28,829 nt of DNA from Clostridiaceae bacterium UBA4839 (GTDB lineage: Bacteria; Bacillota; Clostridia; Clostridiales; Caloramatoraceae). The stretch's first letter is position 1, and each line of letters opens with the position of its first letter. The notes below the pieces were generated by a model that was given only the letters and a program-made list of their open reading frames with translations, did no database searches and was not told the DNA's origin. The position numbers and the translations under genes were made by a program. The stretch covers positions 1 through 28,829 of the forward strand of contig DHEX01000092.1 in NCBI GenBank assembly GCA_002400085.1, written 5' to 3'. Below, piece by piece: positions 16,208 through 23,277 of this stretch.

Positions 16208-16250
16208 AAAAAACACCCCATGCATCATAATTATATGCACATCTATTTTA

Positions 16251-16268
16251 ATCAGATACGATCAGATA
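16251..16268. repeat. Tandem 8-mer ATCAGATA
   Basis: ATCAGATA at 16251-16258 and again at 16261-16268, separated by CG. It lies 44-61 nt upstream of the start at 16207, next to a TATAAT on the minus strand (16230-16235), a position suited to an operator. Confidence 0.4.
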
Positions 16269-16401
16269 TTGAAGGTAAAATGTTTTTAAAATATACACAC
16301 ATTTATATTTTACCACAAAGTTGAAATAAATTTCATCTTTATTTACAAAAAATTTGATTTGTAATATGATACTAATTCCCATATGAAATTAATCTTCATT
16401 C

Positions 16402-16545
16402 ATCCGATGGCTACCATCCGTAATATTCAAACGGCTGCTACATCCCTGGATCGATTCTTCTAAGGCTCAGTTGGAGAAGAGTATTCCTTATAGGCAAGCT
16501 CCATCTGAATCTAAGAATCACCTTATGCTTAGCTAGCAGCTGCTA
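16402..16545 (-). repeat. Dispersed intergenic repeat, family A, copy 2
   Basis: About 144 bp in the opposite orientation to copy 1. It starts ATCCGATGGCTACCATCCG, contains the reverse of the GGTGATTCTTAGA core (16506-16522) and ends AGCAGCTGCTA. It is closest to copy 3. The rest of the 16208-16644 gap shows only the tandem 8-mer, a loose inverted repeat GGTAAAAT/ATTTTACC (16274-16314) and A/T-rich DNA. Confidence 0.75.
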
Positions 16546-16644
16546 TATTTTGTCAGCCTTTTCAACTTATTTCCATTGCTTTTTATTAATTTTTATTACA
16601 AAATTAATTTATGATTGATATTATCTTTATAGGGGGGCTTTTTT

Positions 16645-17457
16645 TTGCAAAATCATACACATGCAGGAAATAACATAATTGATTTTAATAAATACTTCAA
16701 CACAAAGTATACAGAAGAGGTAATGCAAAACAATACTCTAAGGGAATTTAAGGGTTATTATGAATACTGTTTTATTAACAAGTACGAAGAAAAGTATCCT
16801 TATTTTGAAACAGAATCTATTCAATTAGAAGATATATTTGTAACACTACTAAATGCCAGAGGCAGATTATGCTTAGTTTCCTTACTTTTTCCAAAAAATA
16901 AATTTAACGTAGATAAAATAAAAAATTGGTTAAATAAATATAAAGTAGATTTTATAAAGGATAAAACCAATAAGATAACTATAAAAAATGCAGAATCAAT
17001 TGTATCAGGGCTGCTATATCATGATAATGCTATAATACTATCAGTTAAAGGTTTAAATAAATTAACTATTGATACTGAAAAATTTAACGAAGTATCAGAT
17101 GATTATAGAGAATACGAGCAATATGTTAATACTGCTCATTCTAAAGACATTAACTTTGAAAATAGCAATGATAATTTTTCTATTATTCTAAATGGAACTA
17201 AAATGAACTATATACCAAGAATTGAATTTAATAAGGATAGAGATAAAATTATATCAAATGGCAATCTAATATATGCGGATTATATAGATATGTATAATGG
17301 CTCAATTGGATTTTTTAATACGGATTTTCCTGAAACCCCGGTATCTTATATAGCAGATAATGATACCAAAATAACAATTGATATAATAGTAAGACAGGAT
17401 GAAACTAAAATATGTATCATTGAATATAACTACATTATATATACAGAAAACTTTTAG
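16645..17457 (+). CDS. Uncharacterised soluble protein
   Basis: A 270-residue product. The start is TTG 16645, taken because GGGGGG (16632-16637) lies 7 nt before it; the next in-frame ATG is 26 codons on and has no site. There is no signal peptide, membrane helix, cysteine pattern or motif I recognise. It is rich in Asn, Asp, Ile and Tyr, and alternating charged and hydrophobic stretches suggest a beta-rich C-terminal half. A His-containing start (QNHTHAGN) is noted but two histidines prove nothing. The stop codon lies inside the terminator stem at 17447-17487. A leader of about 100 nt separates it from repeat copy 2. Function unknown. Confidence 0.7.
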   Translation: MQNHTHAGNNIIDFNKYFNTKYTEEVMQNNTLREFKGYYEYCFINKYEEKYPYFETESIQLEDIFVTLLNARGRLCLVSLLFPKNKFNVDKIKNWLNKYKVDFIKDKTNKITIKNAESIVSGLLYHDNAIILSVKGLNKLTIDTEKFNEVSDDYREYEQYVNTAHSKDINFENSNDNFSIILNGTKMNYIPRIEFNKDRDKIISNGNLIYADYIDMYNGSIGFFNTDFPETPVSYIADNDTKITIDIIVRQDETKICIIEYNYIIYTENF

Positions 17458-17487
17458 GATATGAACAATTCATATCCTAAAAGTTTT
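17447..17487. terminator. Bidirectional terminator overlapping the ends of two convergent genes
   Basis: A 19-bp perfect stem (17447-17465 with 17469-17487) and a 3-nt loop, with A and T runs at the edges. The plus-strand stop TAG (17455-17457) and the minus-strand stop TGA (17470-17472) both lie within it. Confidence 0.88.
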
Positions 17488-17628
17488 CTTTAAACATTTG
17501 CTGTTGTTATAAGGGCAATTGCAGCAGCTTCCATCACATTTATTTTTACTACTCTTTTTTAAATCCCTGTAAAGAATATAAATTGAAAAAGAAATAATAA
17601 TTATCGTTATAATCAATTCACCAATCAT
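17470..17628 (-). CDS. FeoB-associated Cys-rich membrane protein
   Basis: A 52-residue product from ATG 17628, with GAGGTG 5 nt upstream; that site overlaps the feoB stop. One membrane helix (about residues 5-20, IIIISFSIYILY) is followed by a basic stretch and five cysteines: C31, C35, C36, C38 and C45 (CDGSCCNCPYNNSKC). Size, layout and position straight after feoB match the family annotated as FeoB-associated Cys-rich membrane protein (PF12669), thought to assist ferrous-iron uptake as FeoC-like partners do; the exact role is not established. It lies 4 nt from feoB, so it is the third gene of the feo operon. Its last codons are part of the terminator stem. Confidence 0.88.
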   Translation of the reverse strand: MIGELIITIIIISFSIYILYRDLKKSSKNKCDGSCCNCPYNNSKCLKKTFRI

Positions 17629-17632
17629 TTTA

Positions 17633-19396
17633 TCACCTCACAAACATTCTTCCAATATTATAGACTCCAAAAGATACAACCCATGCAAGAATAAACTGAT
17701 AGGCTACAGAAAATATGGCCATTTTATGTCCATATTCTTTTTTCATTGTAGCAACAACTGATATACAAGGTGTATAAAGGAGAACAAAAATAAGAAAACT
17801 AAATGCAGATAATGGTGTAAAAACTTTTGGTAAAGCTATTTTAAGATTTCCTCCATATAAAACACCCATAGTCCCAATAATAACTTCCTTAGCCATAAGA
17901 CCTGTAATAATAGCTACAGAATTTTGCCAAGTTCCAAAACCGAGTGGTTTAAAAATTGGAGTAATAAATTTTCCTATAGCTGACAACATGCTTTTATCTA
18001 TTGATGCTTCTCCATATAAATTAAAATTAGATAAAAACCATACTAAAACAGATGCAGAAAATATTGTAGTACCAGCTTTTTTAAAAAATCCTTTCCCTTT
18101 TTCCCAAGTATGAATGGCTAAATTTTTTATTCCAGGCAGTTTATATTCAGGTAATTCAATTAAAAATGGCTCATCATCTTTTTTAAATATTGTATTTTTA
18201 AAAAGCAATGCAATTAAAAATGCTATTATTATCCCAGTTAAATAGAGAACTGAAACTACTAATACTTCATTTCCCGGGAAAAAAATTGATGCAAAAAGAG
18301 CATATACCGAAAGTCTTGCATTGCATGACATAAGCGGTACAATAAGTGCAGTTAGTTTTCTATCTTTCTCGCTTTCTAGTGTTCTCGTTGACATTATCCC
18401 AGGAACGCTACATCCAAATCCAACCATTAAGGGCATGAATGCCTTACCTGAAAGTCCAACCCTTTCCATTGTTTTATCCATTATTAAGGCTGCTCTTGCC
18501 ATATAACCGCTGTCCTCTAAAAATGAAAGTCCTAAAAACAATGATAGAATAATTGGGAAAAAAACAATAACCGAACCTACTCCACCTATAACTCCATCCA
18601 CAATTAAAGATGCAAACCAAGGGCTTGAATTTTTAAGCAGTTCATGCATACCTGGCATAAATTTTTCATAAAATCCTTTACTTAATATATCCTGCAAGGG
18701 CTTCCCAACCCAGCTGAAGGTAAACATAAACATAATGTAAAATATACCAATTAAAATTGGATATGCTAAATATTTATTTAATATAATTTTATCAATTTTC
18801 TCAGAAACATATTTTTTTTGAGTTTCATTTTTTGTTACACATTTTTTAAGTATACTGTCAATATACTTATATATTTGTTCTTCGTTTCTAAATTGATAAT
18901 CATTCTCATCTACTGGGCAATTAAATTGCTCCCTCAGAACCGTTTTAACCTCATCTATTCCTACCCCCTTAGAAGCAGAAATGGGAATTACTTTTATCTT
19001 TAGTTCTTCTTGGAGCCTCTCATAATCTATTTTTATTCCTTTTTCAGGAAGTGTATCTGCCATATTTAAAAGAAGTATCATAGGTTTTTTAAATTCTTTA
19101 AGCTGCATTGTTAAATATAAATTCCTTGATAAGTTTGATGCATCAACTATATTTAAAATAATATCTACATCGCCATTTATTAAAAAATCTTTTGAAACAG
19201 TTTCTTCATTAGAATAAGTATCCATAGCATATATGCCTGGCAAATCAACAATTTCTATGCTTTTTTCAAATACTCCTGTCTTTTTTTCTACGGTAACCCC
19301 AGCCCAATTTCCCACATATTGATTCGAACCAGTTAGTATATTAAAAAGAGTGGTCTTTCCTACATTTGGGTTACCAAGTAATGCTGCTCTTTTCAT
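17633..19396 (-). CDS. feoB: FeoB ferrous iron transport protein
   Basis: A 587-residue membrane protein. The N-terminal G domain has G1 GNPNVGKT (8-15), a G2 threonine in AGVTVEKK, G3 DLPG (51-54) and G4 NMAD (111-114). A helical spacer precedes two Gate regions with the family motifs GCSVPGIM and SCNARLSVY, and many membrane helices to the end. It moves Fe2+ into the cytosol with the help of GTP binding. It is at the short end for FeoB but no motif is missing. Start ATG 19396 follows the feoA stop by 2 nt and uses a GGGAGGC site inside feoA. Fur control is expected from the box upstream of feoA. Confidence 0.96.
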   Translation of the reverse strand: MKRAALLGNPNVGKTTLFNILTGSNQYVGNWAGVTVEKKTGVFEKSIEIVDLPGIYAMDTYSNEETVSKDFLINGDVDIILNIVDASNLSRNLYLTMQLKEFKKPMILLLNMADTLPEKGIKIDYERLQEELKIKVIPISASKGVGIDEVKTVLREQFNCPVDENDYQFRNEEQIYKYIDSILKKCVTKNETQKKYVSEKIDKIILNKYLAYPILIGIFYIMFMFTFSWVGKPLQDILSKGFYEKFMPGMHELLKNSSPWFASLIVDGVIGGVGSVIVFFPIILSLFLGLSFLEDSGYMARAALIMDKTMERVGLSGKAFMPLMVGFGCSVPGIMSTRTLESEKDRKLTALIVPLMSCNARLSVYALFASIFFPGNEVLVVSVLYLTGIIIAFLIALLFKNTIFKKDDEPFLIELPEYKLPGIKNLAIHTWEKGKGFFKKAGTTIFSASVLVWFLSNFNLYGEASIDKSMLSAIGKFITPIFKPLGFGTWQNSVAIITGLMAKEVIIGTMGVLYGGNLKIALPKVFTPLSAFSFLIFVLLYTPCISVVATMKKEYGHKMAIFSVAYQFILAWVVSFGVYNIGRMFVR

Positions 19397-19398
19397 AA

Positions 19399-19623
19399 TT
19401 AAGCCTCCCTAATTCTTATATTAGCAGCATCTTTTTTTCTAATTGCAATATCATACCCCTTGATATTTAATACTATAGGATCGCCTAAGGGTGCTGCCCC
19501 CTTAACTTTTACCTCGCCTCCATTAATAAATCCAAGAGCCATAAGTCTCTTTGCTAATTTGTCATTTCCCACTACTTTTTCAACATATGCAAGCTTTCCT
19601 GTTTTTAAATCACATACGCTCAT
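19399..19623 (-). CDS. feoA: FeoA, SH3-like partner of FeoB
   Basis: A 74-residue product from ATG 19623 with AGGTGGAG upstream. The sequence is a textbook FeoA: KRLMALGFINGGEVKVKGAAPLGDP followed by a beta strand and IAIRKKDAANI at the C-terminus. It is a small cytosolic SH3-like protein that supports FeoB. First gene of the feoA-feoB-Cys-rich protein operon. Confidence 0.95.
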   Translation of the reverse strand: MSVCDLKTGKLAYVEKVVGNDKLAKRLMALGFINGGEVKVKGAAPLGDPIVLNIKGYDIAIRKKDAANIRIREA

Positions 19624-19641
19624 TTACTCTCCACCTTTCAT

Positions 19642-19656
19642 TGATATTGATTATCA
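19642..19656 (-). promoter_or_regulatory. Fur box in the feo leader
   Basis: On the minus strand TGATAATCAATATCA fits the 7-1-7 Fur consensus TGATAATNATTATCA with one mismatch. It lies between the -10 box and the feoA ribosome site, so bound Fur would block the promoter when iron is plentiful. Confidence 0.8.
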
Positions 19657-19670
19657 TTTGCTACTATTAA

Positions 19671-19699
19671 ATAATATCATCTATGCAACAAAAATTCAA
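19671..19699 (-). promoter_or_regulatory. feo operon promoter
   Basis: On the minus strand: TTGAAT (19694-19699), 17 nt, TATTAT (19671-19676), about 50 nt upstream of feoA and just before the Fur box. Confidence 0.7.
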
Positions 19700-19725
19700 T
19701 ACCAAAATGTAAATTTTTTATGTCC

Positions 19726-19747
19726 GCGGTGGGTTAAATCTAAATTA
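19726..19747 (+). repeat. 22-nt repeat, family C, copy 2
   Basis: Matches 14190-14211 at 20 of 22 positions. Downstream to about 19820 there is a G+C-richer stretch (GCAGCAGTCCCTATAGCGGCTGCTACCC in two parts, with GCAGC/GCTGC pairing) ending in TTCTAACAG, the reverse of the CTGTTAGAA beside the hairpin at 15574. The 19624-19924 gap otherwise holds the feo control region and the terminator at 19840. Confidence 0.55.
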
Positions 19748-19839
19748 AGAATTACAGTATTTATTTCTAGTGCAGCAGTCCCTATAGCGGCTGCTACCCC
19801 CATGTAAGTGGTTCTAACAGAAAAAGCAAACACACACAA

Positions 19840-19891
19840 AACCCCTATAACTTTACCTTTATCTTAAGATAAGGGTAAAGTTATAGGGGTT
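19840..19891 (-). terminator. 52-nt near-perfect palindrome, probable terminator of the ligase-like gene
   Basis: Two 26-nt arms (19840-19865, 19866-19891) with one mismatch and no separate loop, reading CTTAAG at the centre. It lies 33 nt past the stop at 19925, and on the minus strand it is followed by TTTTGTGTGTG, a weak T-tract. Confidence 0.7.
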
Positions 19892-19924
19892 ATCTGATAA
19901 CCTAAGCATTTAATATGTTGTTTT

Positions 19925-21109
19925 TCACCTGTCTTTAAAGTCGGATATTAAATATGAGTTATCAAATTCAAAATTACTGTATTCATTTGCAAGACCATTA
20001 ATACAAGCAGAGCTAATAACTAATAACATTCCTCCCTGCGGAGTACATATTATAAAATCAACTAAACCCTGCCCAATTATGATAGCTTCTAATCCTGCAA
20101 GCAAAGGAGTTAATCTGGATCCATAACTATCTAATAGTGAAATTTGATTAAAAACATACCATTTCATATATACATATACACTTAAACCTACAATACCCAT
20201 TGTAGTTGCAATAGTTATCCAGATATTATGTCCATGATACACCCTCCTGCCATGATAAAGAAAATCCTTTGCATAATATGTTCCCGCTAGGCCCCAACCT
20301 GTAATTGGTTTATCTTTAAACATAGATAAGCACTTTTTCCAAATTTCTACTCGCCCATCAATAGTCCCAATCAGGTCTCTGCCCTTATAAAAAATCTCTG
20401 GAAATATAAATGCTAATAAGAAAAGCATTGTAAAAGATATTGCCAAAAATATTATTTCCTTTTTATGTCCTTTATAATAGGCATAAAAAATTAGTCCAAA
20501 TGCTAAACCTATAAGGGCTCCCCGTGATCCAGTCCATAAAAGAACAACAGAAAATAATATCATATCTGAGAAATAATAAATTTTCTTTAACTTATTTGAG
20601 TTCTGGAAAAAATATAGGCAAATAATAACCATAGCTGAAAACCAAGCCCCAGCTATATTAGGATTTCCAAAGGTTCCCGAAATTCTGCATTTGCCCTTTA
20701 CTAAAAACTGAGGATACATTCCAAATATATATTTAAATATGTTTGGATTATAACTTTTTTCAGTAATTCTTTCTATTACACCAACTATTGCTGAGAATGT
20801 TGAAATAATAATAACCTTTTTTAGAAGGCCTTCTATCTTTTCTTCGTCATTATAATTATATTCAAGATATATACTGAGAAAAAAATAAACTAATATTATT
20901 AATGACATAGATGCCGAAACTGGATTTTTATTAAAAACTCCAACGGTGAAAGACCAAATAAAAAGAAATAACATTCCCCAATTCCATTTATTTTTATAAT
21001 CCATATTAACTTTGCTTATCATTTTATATCCTGAAGCAACCATTGGTATTACCGCCAAGTATGGCGAAAATATCAGTAGAAAAATATTTAAGTAGGTCAT
21101 CATATTCAT
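19925..21109 (-). CDS. O-antigen ligase/Wzy_C-like membrane protein
   Basis: A 394-residue integral membrane protein with about ten helices. It carries the hallmarks of the WaaL/Wzy/TuaE-type family: GTFGNPN before a helix (about 144-150), WTGSRGALIG (about 193-202), then the large extracytoplasmic loop with DGRVEIWKKCLSMFKDKP, TGWGL and HGHNIWI. The conserved Arg and His of this loop are expected catalytic residues. Such enzymes join or polymerise lipid-linked glycans at the outer face of the membrane. The start ATG 21109 is preceded by GAGGAG; an ATG two codons later is equally possible. It stands alone with its own promoter and terminator; no glycosyltransferase or flippase adjoins it, so the glycan is unknown. 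Confidence 0.85.
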   Translation of the reverse strand: MNMMTYLNIFLLIFSPYLAVIPMVASGYKMISKVNMDYKNKWNWGMLFLFIWSFTVGVFNKNPVSASMSLIILVYFFLSIYLEYNYNDEEKIEGLLKKVIIISTFSAIVGVIERITEKSYNPNIFKYIFGMYPQFLVKGKCRISGTFGNPNIAGAWFSAMVIICLYFFQNSNKLKKIYYFSDMILFSVVLLWTGSRGALIGLAFGLIFYAYYKGHKKEIIFLAISFTMLFLLAFIFPEIFYKGRDLIGTIDGRVEIWKKCLSMFKDKPITGWGLAGTYYAKDFLYHGRRVYHGHNIWITIATTMGIVGLSVYVYMKWYVFNQISLLDSYGSRLTPLLAGLEAIIIGQGLVDFIICTPQGGMLLVISSACINGLANEYSNFEFDNSYLISDFKDR

Positions 21110-21154
21110 ATCTCTCCTCTATCGTCGTATTTCATAGTTAGTGTACAACAATAG

Positions 21155-21183
21155 ATAATAAATCAAATTCAATATTTTTTCAA
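21155..21183 (-). promoter_or_regulatory. Promoter of the ligase-like gene
   Basis: On the minus strand: TTGAAA (21178-21183), 17 nt, TATTAT (21155-21160), about 45 nt before the start. Confidence 0.6.
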
Positions 21184-21225
21184 CAACATATAATGTAATC
21201 TATATTATTGTAAAAAACTTCTTAT

Positions 21226-21254
21226 AAAAAAAGTGTGGATGTTATCCACACTTT
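21226..21254 (-). terminator. Intrinsic terminator of the radical SAM gene
   Basis: An 11-bp perfect stem AAAGTGTGGAT/ATCCACACTTT (21230-21240, 21244-21254), with the T-run at 21226-21232 on the minus strand, 10 nt past the stop codon. Confidence 0.9.
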
Positions 21255-21264
21255 CAATGTTTCA

Positions 21265-22644
21265 TTAACCTTTTGACATCTTGGAATTTCCTTTTCCATG
21301 GAATACTTCTTCCCAAGCTTTATCTGCATGTGGTTTGAAATCTGCAGCAACTTTATCAAGCTGTGCTTGGAACTCTTTATCATGAAGCATCATATCTGCT
21401 CCCTTATCTGATGGTTTTGGATTAACCTTTGCAGCAACTTCTCTTATTACTTCAGGGTTATCAATCATCATACAAGGTCTAAGCATATTTGGTGTATATG
21501 GCTGCCTATTTATAAGTTCCTTGAAGAAAGGTCCCTTGAAACAGTCAAGTAATGGTTTACCTTTTACATTATCAGTGGAGAAGTGAGCAAATATACATGG
21601 CTCAACATCTTCATGAGAATTAATATGGCAATAATATTTACCTGCAATACATCCTCCAACATATGGAGCATCATTAAAGAAATCTATTAGGAATATCTCC
21701 TTAGTTTTTCTCATAGTTCTTACTCTTGAACCAAGTTCAAGCCTCTGCTCTGGTGTAAGCATTAGGTTTACATCAGGATCATCACCTACAGGCATGAATA
21801 TAAAGTACCATATCATCTTTGCACCTTTTTTAATTATCATATCAACAAATTTTTCTGATGATACAACATCCATATTATATCTGCCAGTTGCTGAAGAAAC
21901 TCCAAATAAGACTCCTCTTTCATTTAAAAGATCCATCCCATGCATAACTTTATTGAATATTCCTTTTCCTCTTCTTTTATCTGTTTGTTCTTCAAATCCT
22001 TCAAGTGAGAACATAGGAACAACATTTGCTAAGTCTCTAACTTTATCTGCAAGCTCTTCATCAAATAATGTTCCGTTTGTAAATGGAACAAATATACAAT
22101 CATTATATTTTTCATAAATCTTAAGCATATCCTTTACAAAGAAAGGTTCGCCGCCTAATATAACGAAGAAATAAATTCCAATATCTCTTGCTTCTCCTAT
22201 AATTCTGTCTACTTCTTCCATTGGAATATCATCTTCTCTGCTGTAGTTAGCAGCATAGCACCCTGTGCATCTTAAATTGCATCTCATAGATGGGCTTATA
22301 AGAATAACATATGGTGTTTTAATTCCCTGTTCCTGGTAAAGTTTAGCTCTCTTTGGCATACCATACCAAGTAGCATTTGCTAAGAAATTCGTAAAGAACT
22401 TTTCAAGACATTTCTTATCAGTTTTTGTTAAAAAGTTCTTTATGTATCTGTTTACTGACGGATACTCATTGTAATATTGATAAACATTATTGACCCTCTT
22501 TAAATTGTCTGGATCTTTAACATATTTCCTAATGATATCAAATATTTTATCAATATTATTTTCTGGATCCTTGTAGAAAATATCAACTGCACCTTTAACT
22601 ATGGCTTCCTTAGTTGACTTCTCCATAGTTTCAATCTTTTTCAT
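21265..22644 (-). CDS. Radical SAM protein with C-terminal SPASM-like cysteines
   Basis: A 459-residue product from ATG 22644 (GGGGGTG 7 nt upstream). The cluster motif CNLRCTGC gives C122, C126 and C129; GGEP (164-167) binds the SAM amino group. The barrel is preceded by about 110 helical residues. After the barrel come C332, C339, C350, C368 and C391 (GGCIAGKYYC, EPC, DCF, RPC), the spacing expected for extra iron-sulfur clusters of a SPASM-type region. Such enzymes modify peptides, proteins or cofactors by radical chemistry, but no precursor peptide or partner gene is adjacent. The substrate is not known to me. A charged C-terminal tail with many lysines follows. Monocistronic. Confidence 0.88.
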   Translation of the reverse strand: MKKIETMEKSTKEAIVKGAVDIFYKDPENNIDKIFDIIRKYVKDPDNLKRVNNVYQYYNEYPSVNRYIKNFLTKTDKKCLEKFFTNFLANATWYGMPKRAKLYQEQGIKTPYVILISPSMRCNLRCTGCYAANYSREDDIPMEEVDRIIGEARDIGIYFFVILGGEPFFVKDMLKIYEKYNDCIFVPFTNGTLFDEELADKVRDLANVVPMFSLEGFEEQTDKRRGKGIFNKVMHGMDLLNERGVLFGVSSATGRYNMDVVSSEKFVDMIIKKGAKMIWYFIFMPVGDDPDVNLMLTPEQRLELGSRVRTMRKTKEIFLIDFFNDAPYVGGCIAGKYYCHINSHEDVEPCIFAHFSTDNVKGKPLLDCFKGPFFKELINRQPYTPNMLRPCMMIDNPEVIREVAAKVNPKPSDKGADMMLHDKEFQAQLDKVAADFKPHADKAWEEVFHGKGNSKMSKG

Positions 22645-22711
22645 ACCTAAACACCCCCATAAATTAGGACTTTTTGTTTCTATAAATAATTATTATTTTA
22701 ATAACATTATA

Positions 22712-22740
22712 ATGATATAATACTTCAGAACTAAAATCAA
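22712..22740 (-). promoter_or_regulatory. Promoter of the radical SAM gene
   Basis: On the minus strand: TTGATT (22735-22740), 17 nt, TATCAT (22712-22717), about 65 nt before the start. Confidence 0.55.
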
Positions 22741-22870
22741 TAATTTTTGTAGAATATTAACAAACTGTTTAAAGTTGTAATATCATTTAGAAATTGTATA
22801 AATTAATATAATATTATTAAAAAAATTAATTATAGCTAATTTTTGCAATACTTTTTTAGCATATCCCTCT

Positions 22871-23013
22871 ATCCGATGGCTGCCATCCGTAATATTCAAA
22901 CGGATGCTGCGCCCCTAGATCAGTTCCTCTAGGACTCAGCTAGAAAGGTTTCCCTTATAAGGGAGTTCCTCTGAGTCTAAGAATCACCCCATCCGATTAC
23001 CTAACAGCTGCTA
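22871..23013 (-). repeat. Dispersed intergenic repeat, family A, copy 3
   Basis: About 143 bp, same orientation as copy 2 and opposite to copy 1. It starts ATCCGATGGCTGCCATCCG, has the reversed GGTGATTCTTAGACTCA core at 22972-22988 and a TCCCTTATAAGGGA palindrome at its centre, flanked by pairing arms (CTAGGACTCAG/CTGAGTCTAAG). The 22645-23277 gap otherwise holds two promoters, the 46-bp element and A/T-rich DNA with no gene I can support. Confidence 0.75.
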
Positions 23014-23140
23014 CACCCCTAAATAAGTTCTTACAAGAATCACTTGATATAGTATATTTTATGCAATCGAACTTATTCATATTTTAACCTACTTCTTCGT
23101 GAATTTCAATTATTATTTATGAAAAATAAACTAACAATTT

Positions 23141-23186
23141 GTAATTTAAAACTATTAATGAACAAATTGCAAACCTAAATTATGAA
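23141..23186 (+). promoter_or_regulatory. 46-bp element upstream of the exporter promoter (copy 1)
   Basis: Identical at 37 of 46 positions, without gaps, to 28743-28788 after the last exporter gene. The longest shared run is ATTAATGAACAAAT. The element ends 22 nt before the -35 box, the usual place for an activator site. ATGAAC occurs twice in it, 24 nt apart. Confidence 0.6.
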
Positions 23187-23208
23187 CTCTAATACAAAAG
23201 TAACTTTA

Positions 23209-23236
23209 TTGACTGTATATACCAAAGGAATATAAT
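23209..23236 (+). promoter_or_regulatory. Promoter of the exporter operon
   Basis: TTGACT (23209-23214), 16 nt, TATAAT (23231-23236), about 40 nt before the start at 23278. The best promoter match in the window. Confidence 0.75.
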
Positions 23237-23277
23237 AATATATATGGTAAAAAATATTTTTAGGGGGGAATTAAATA

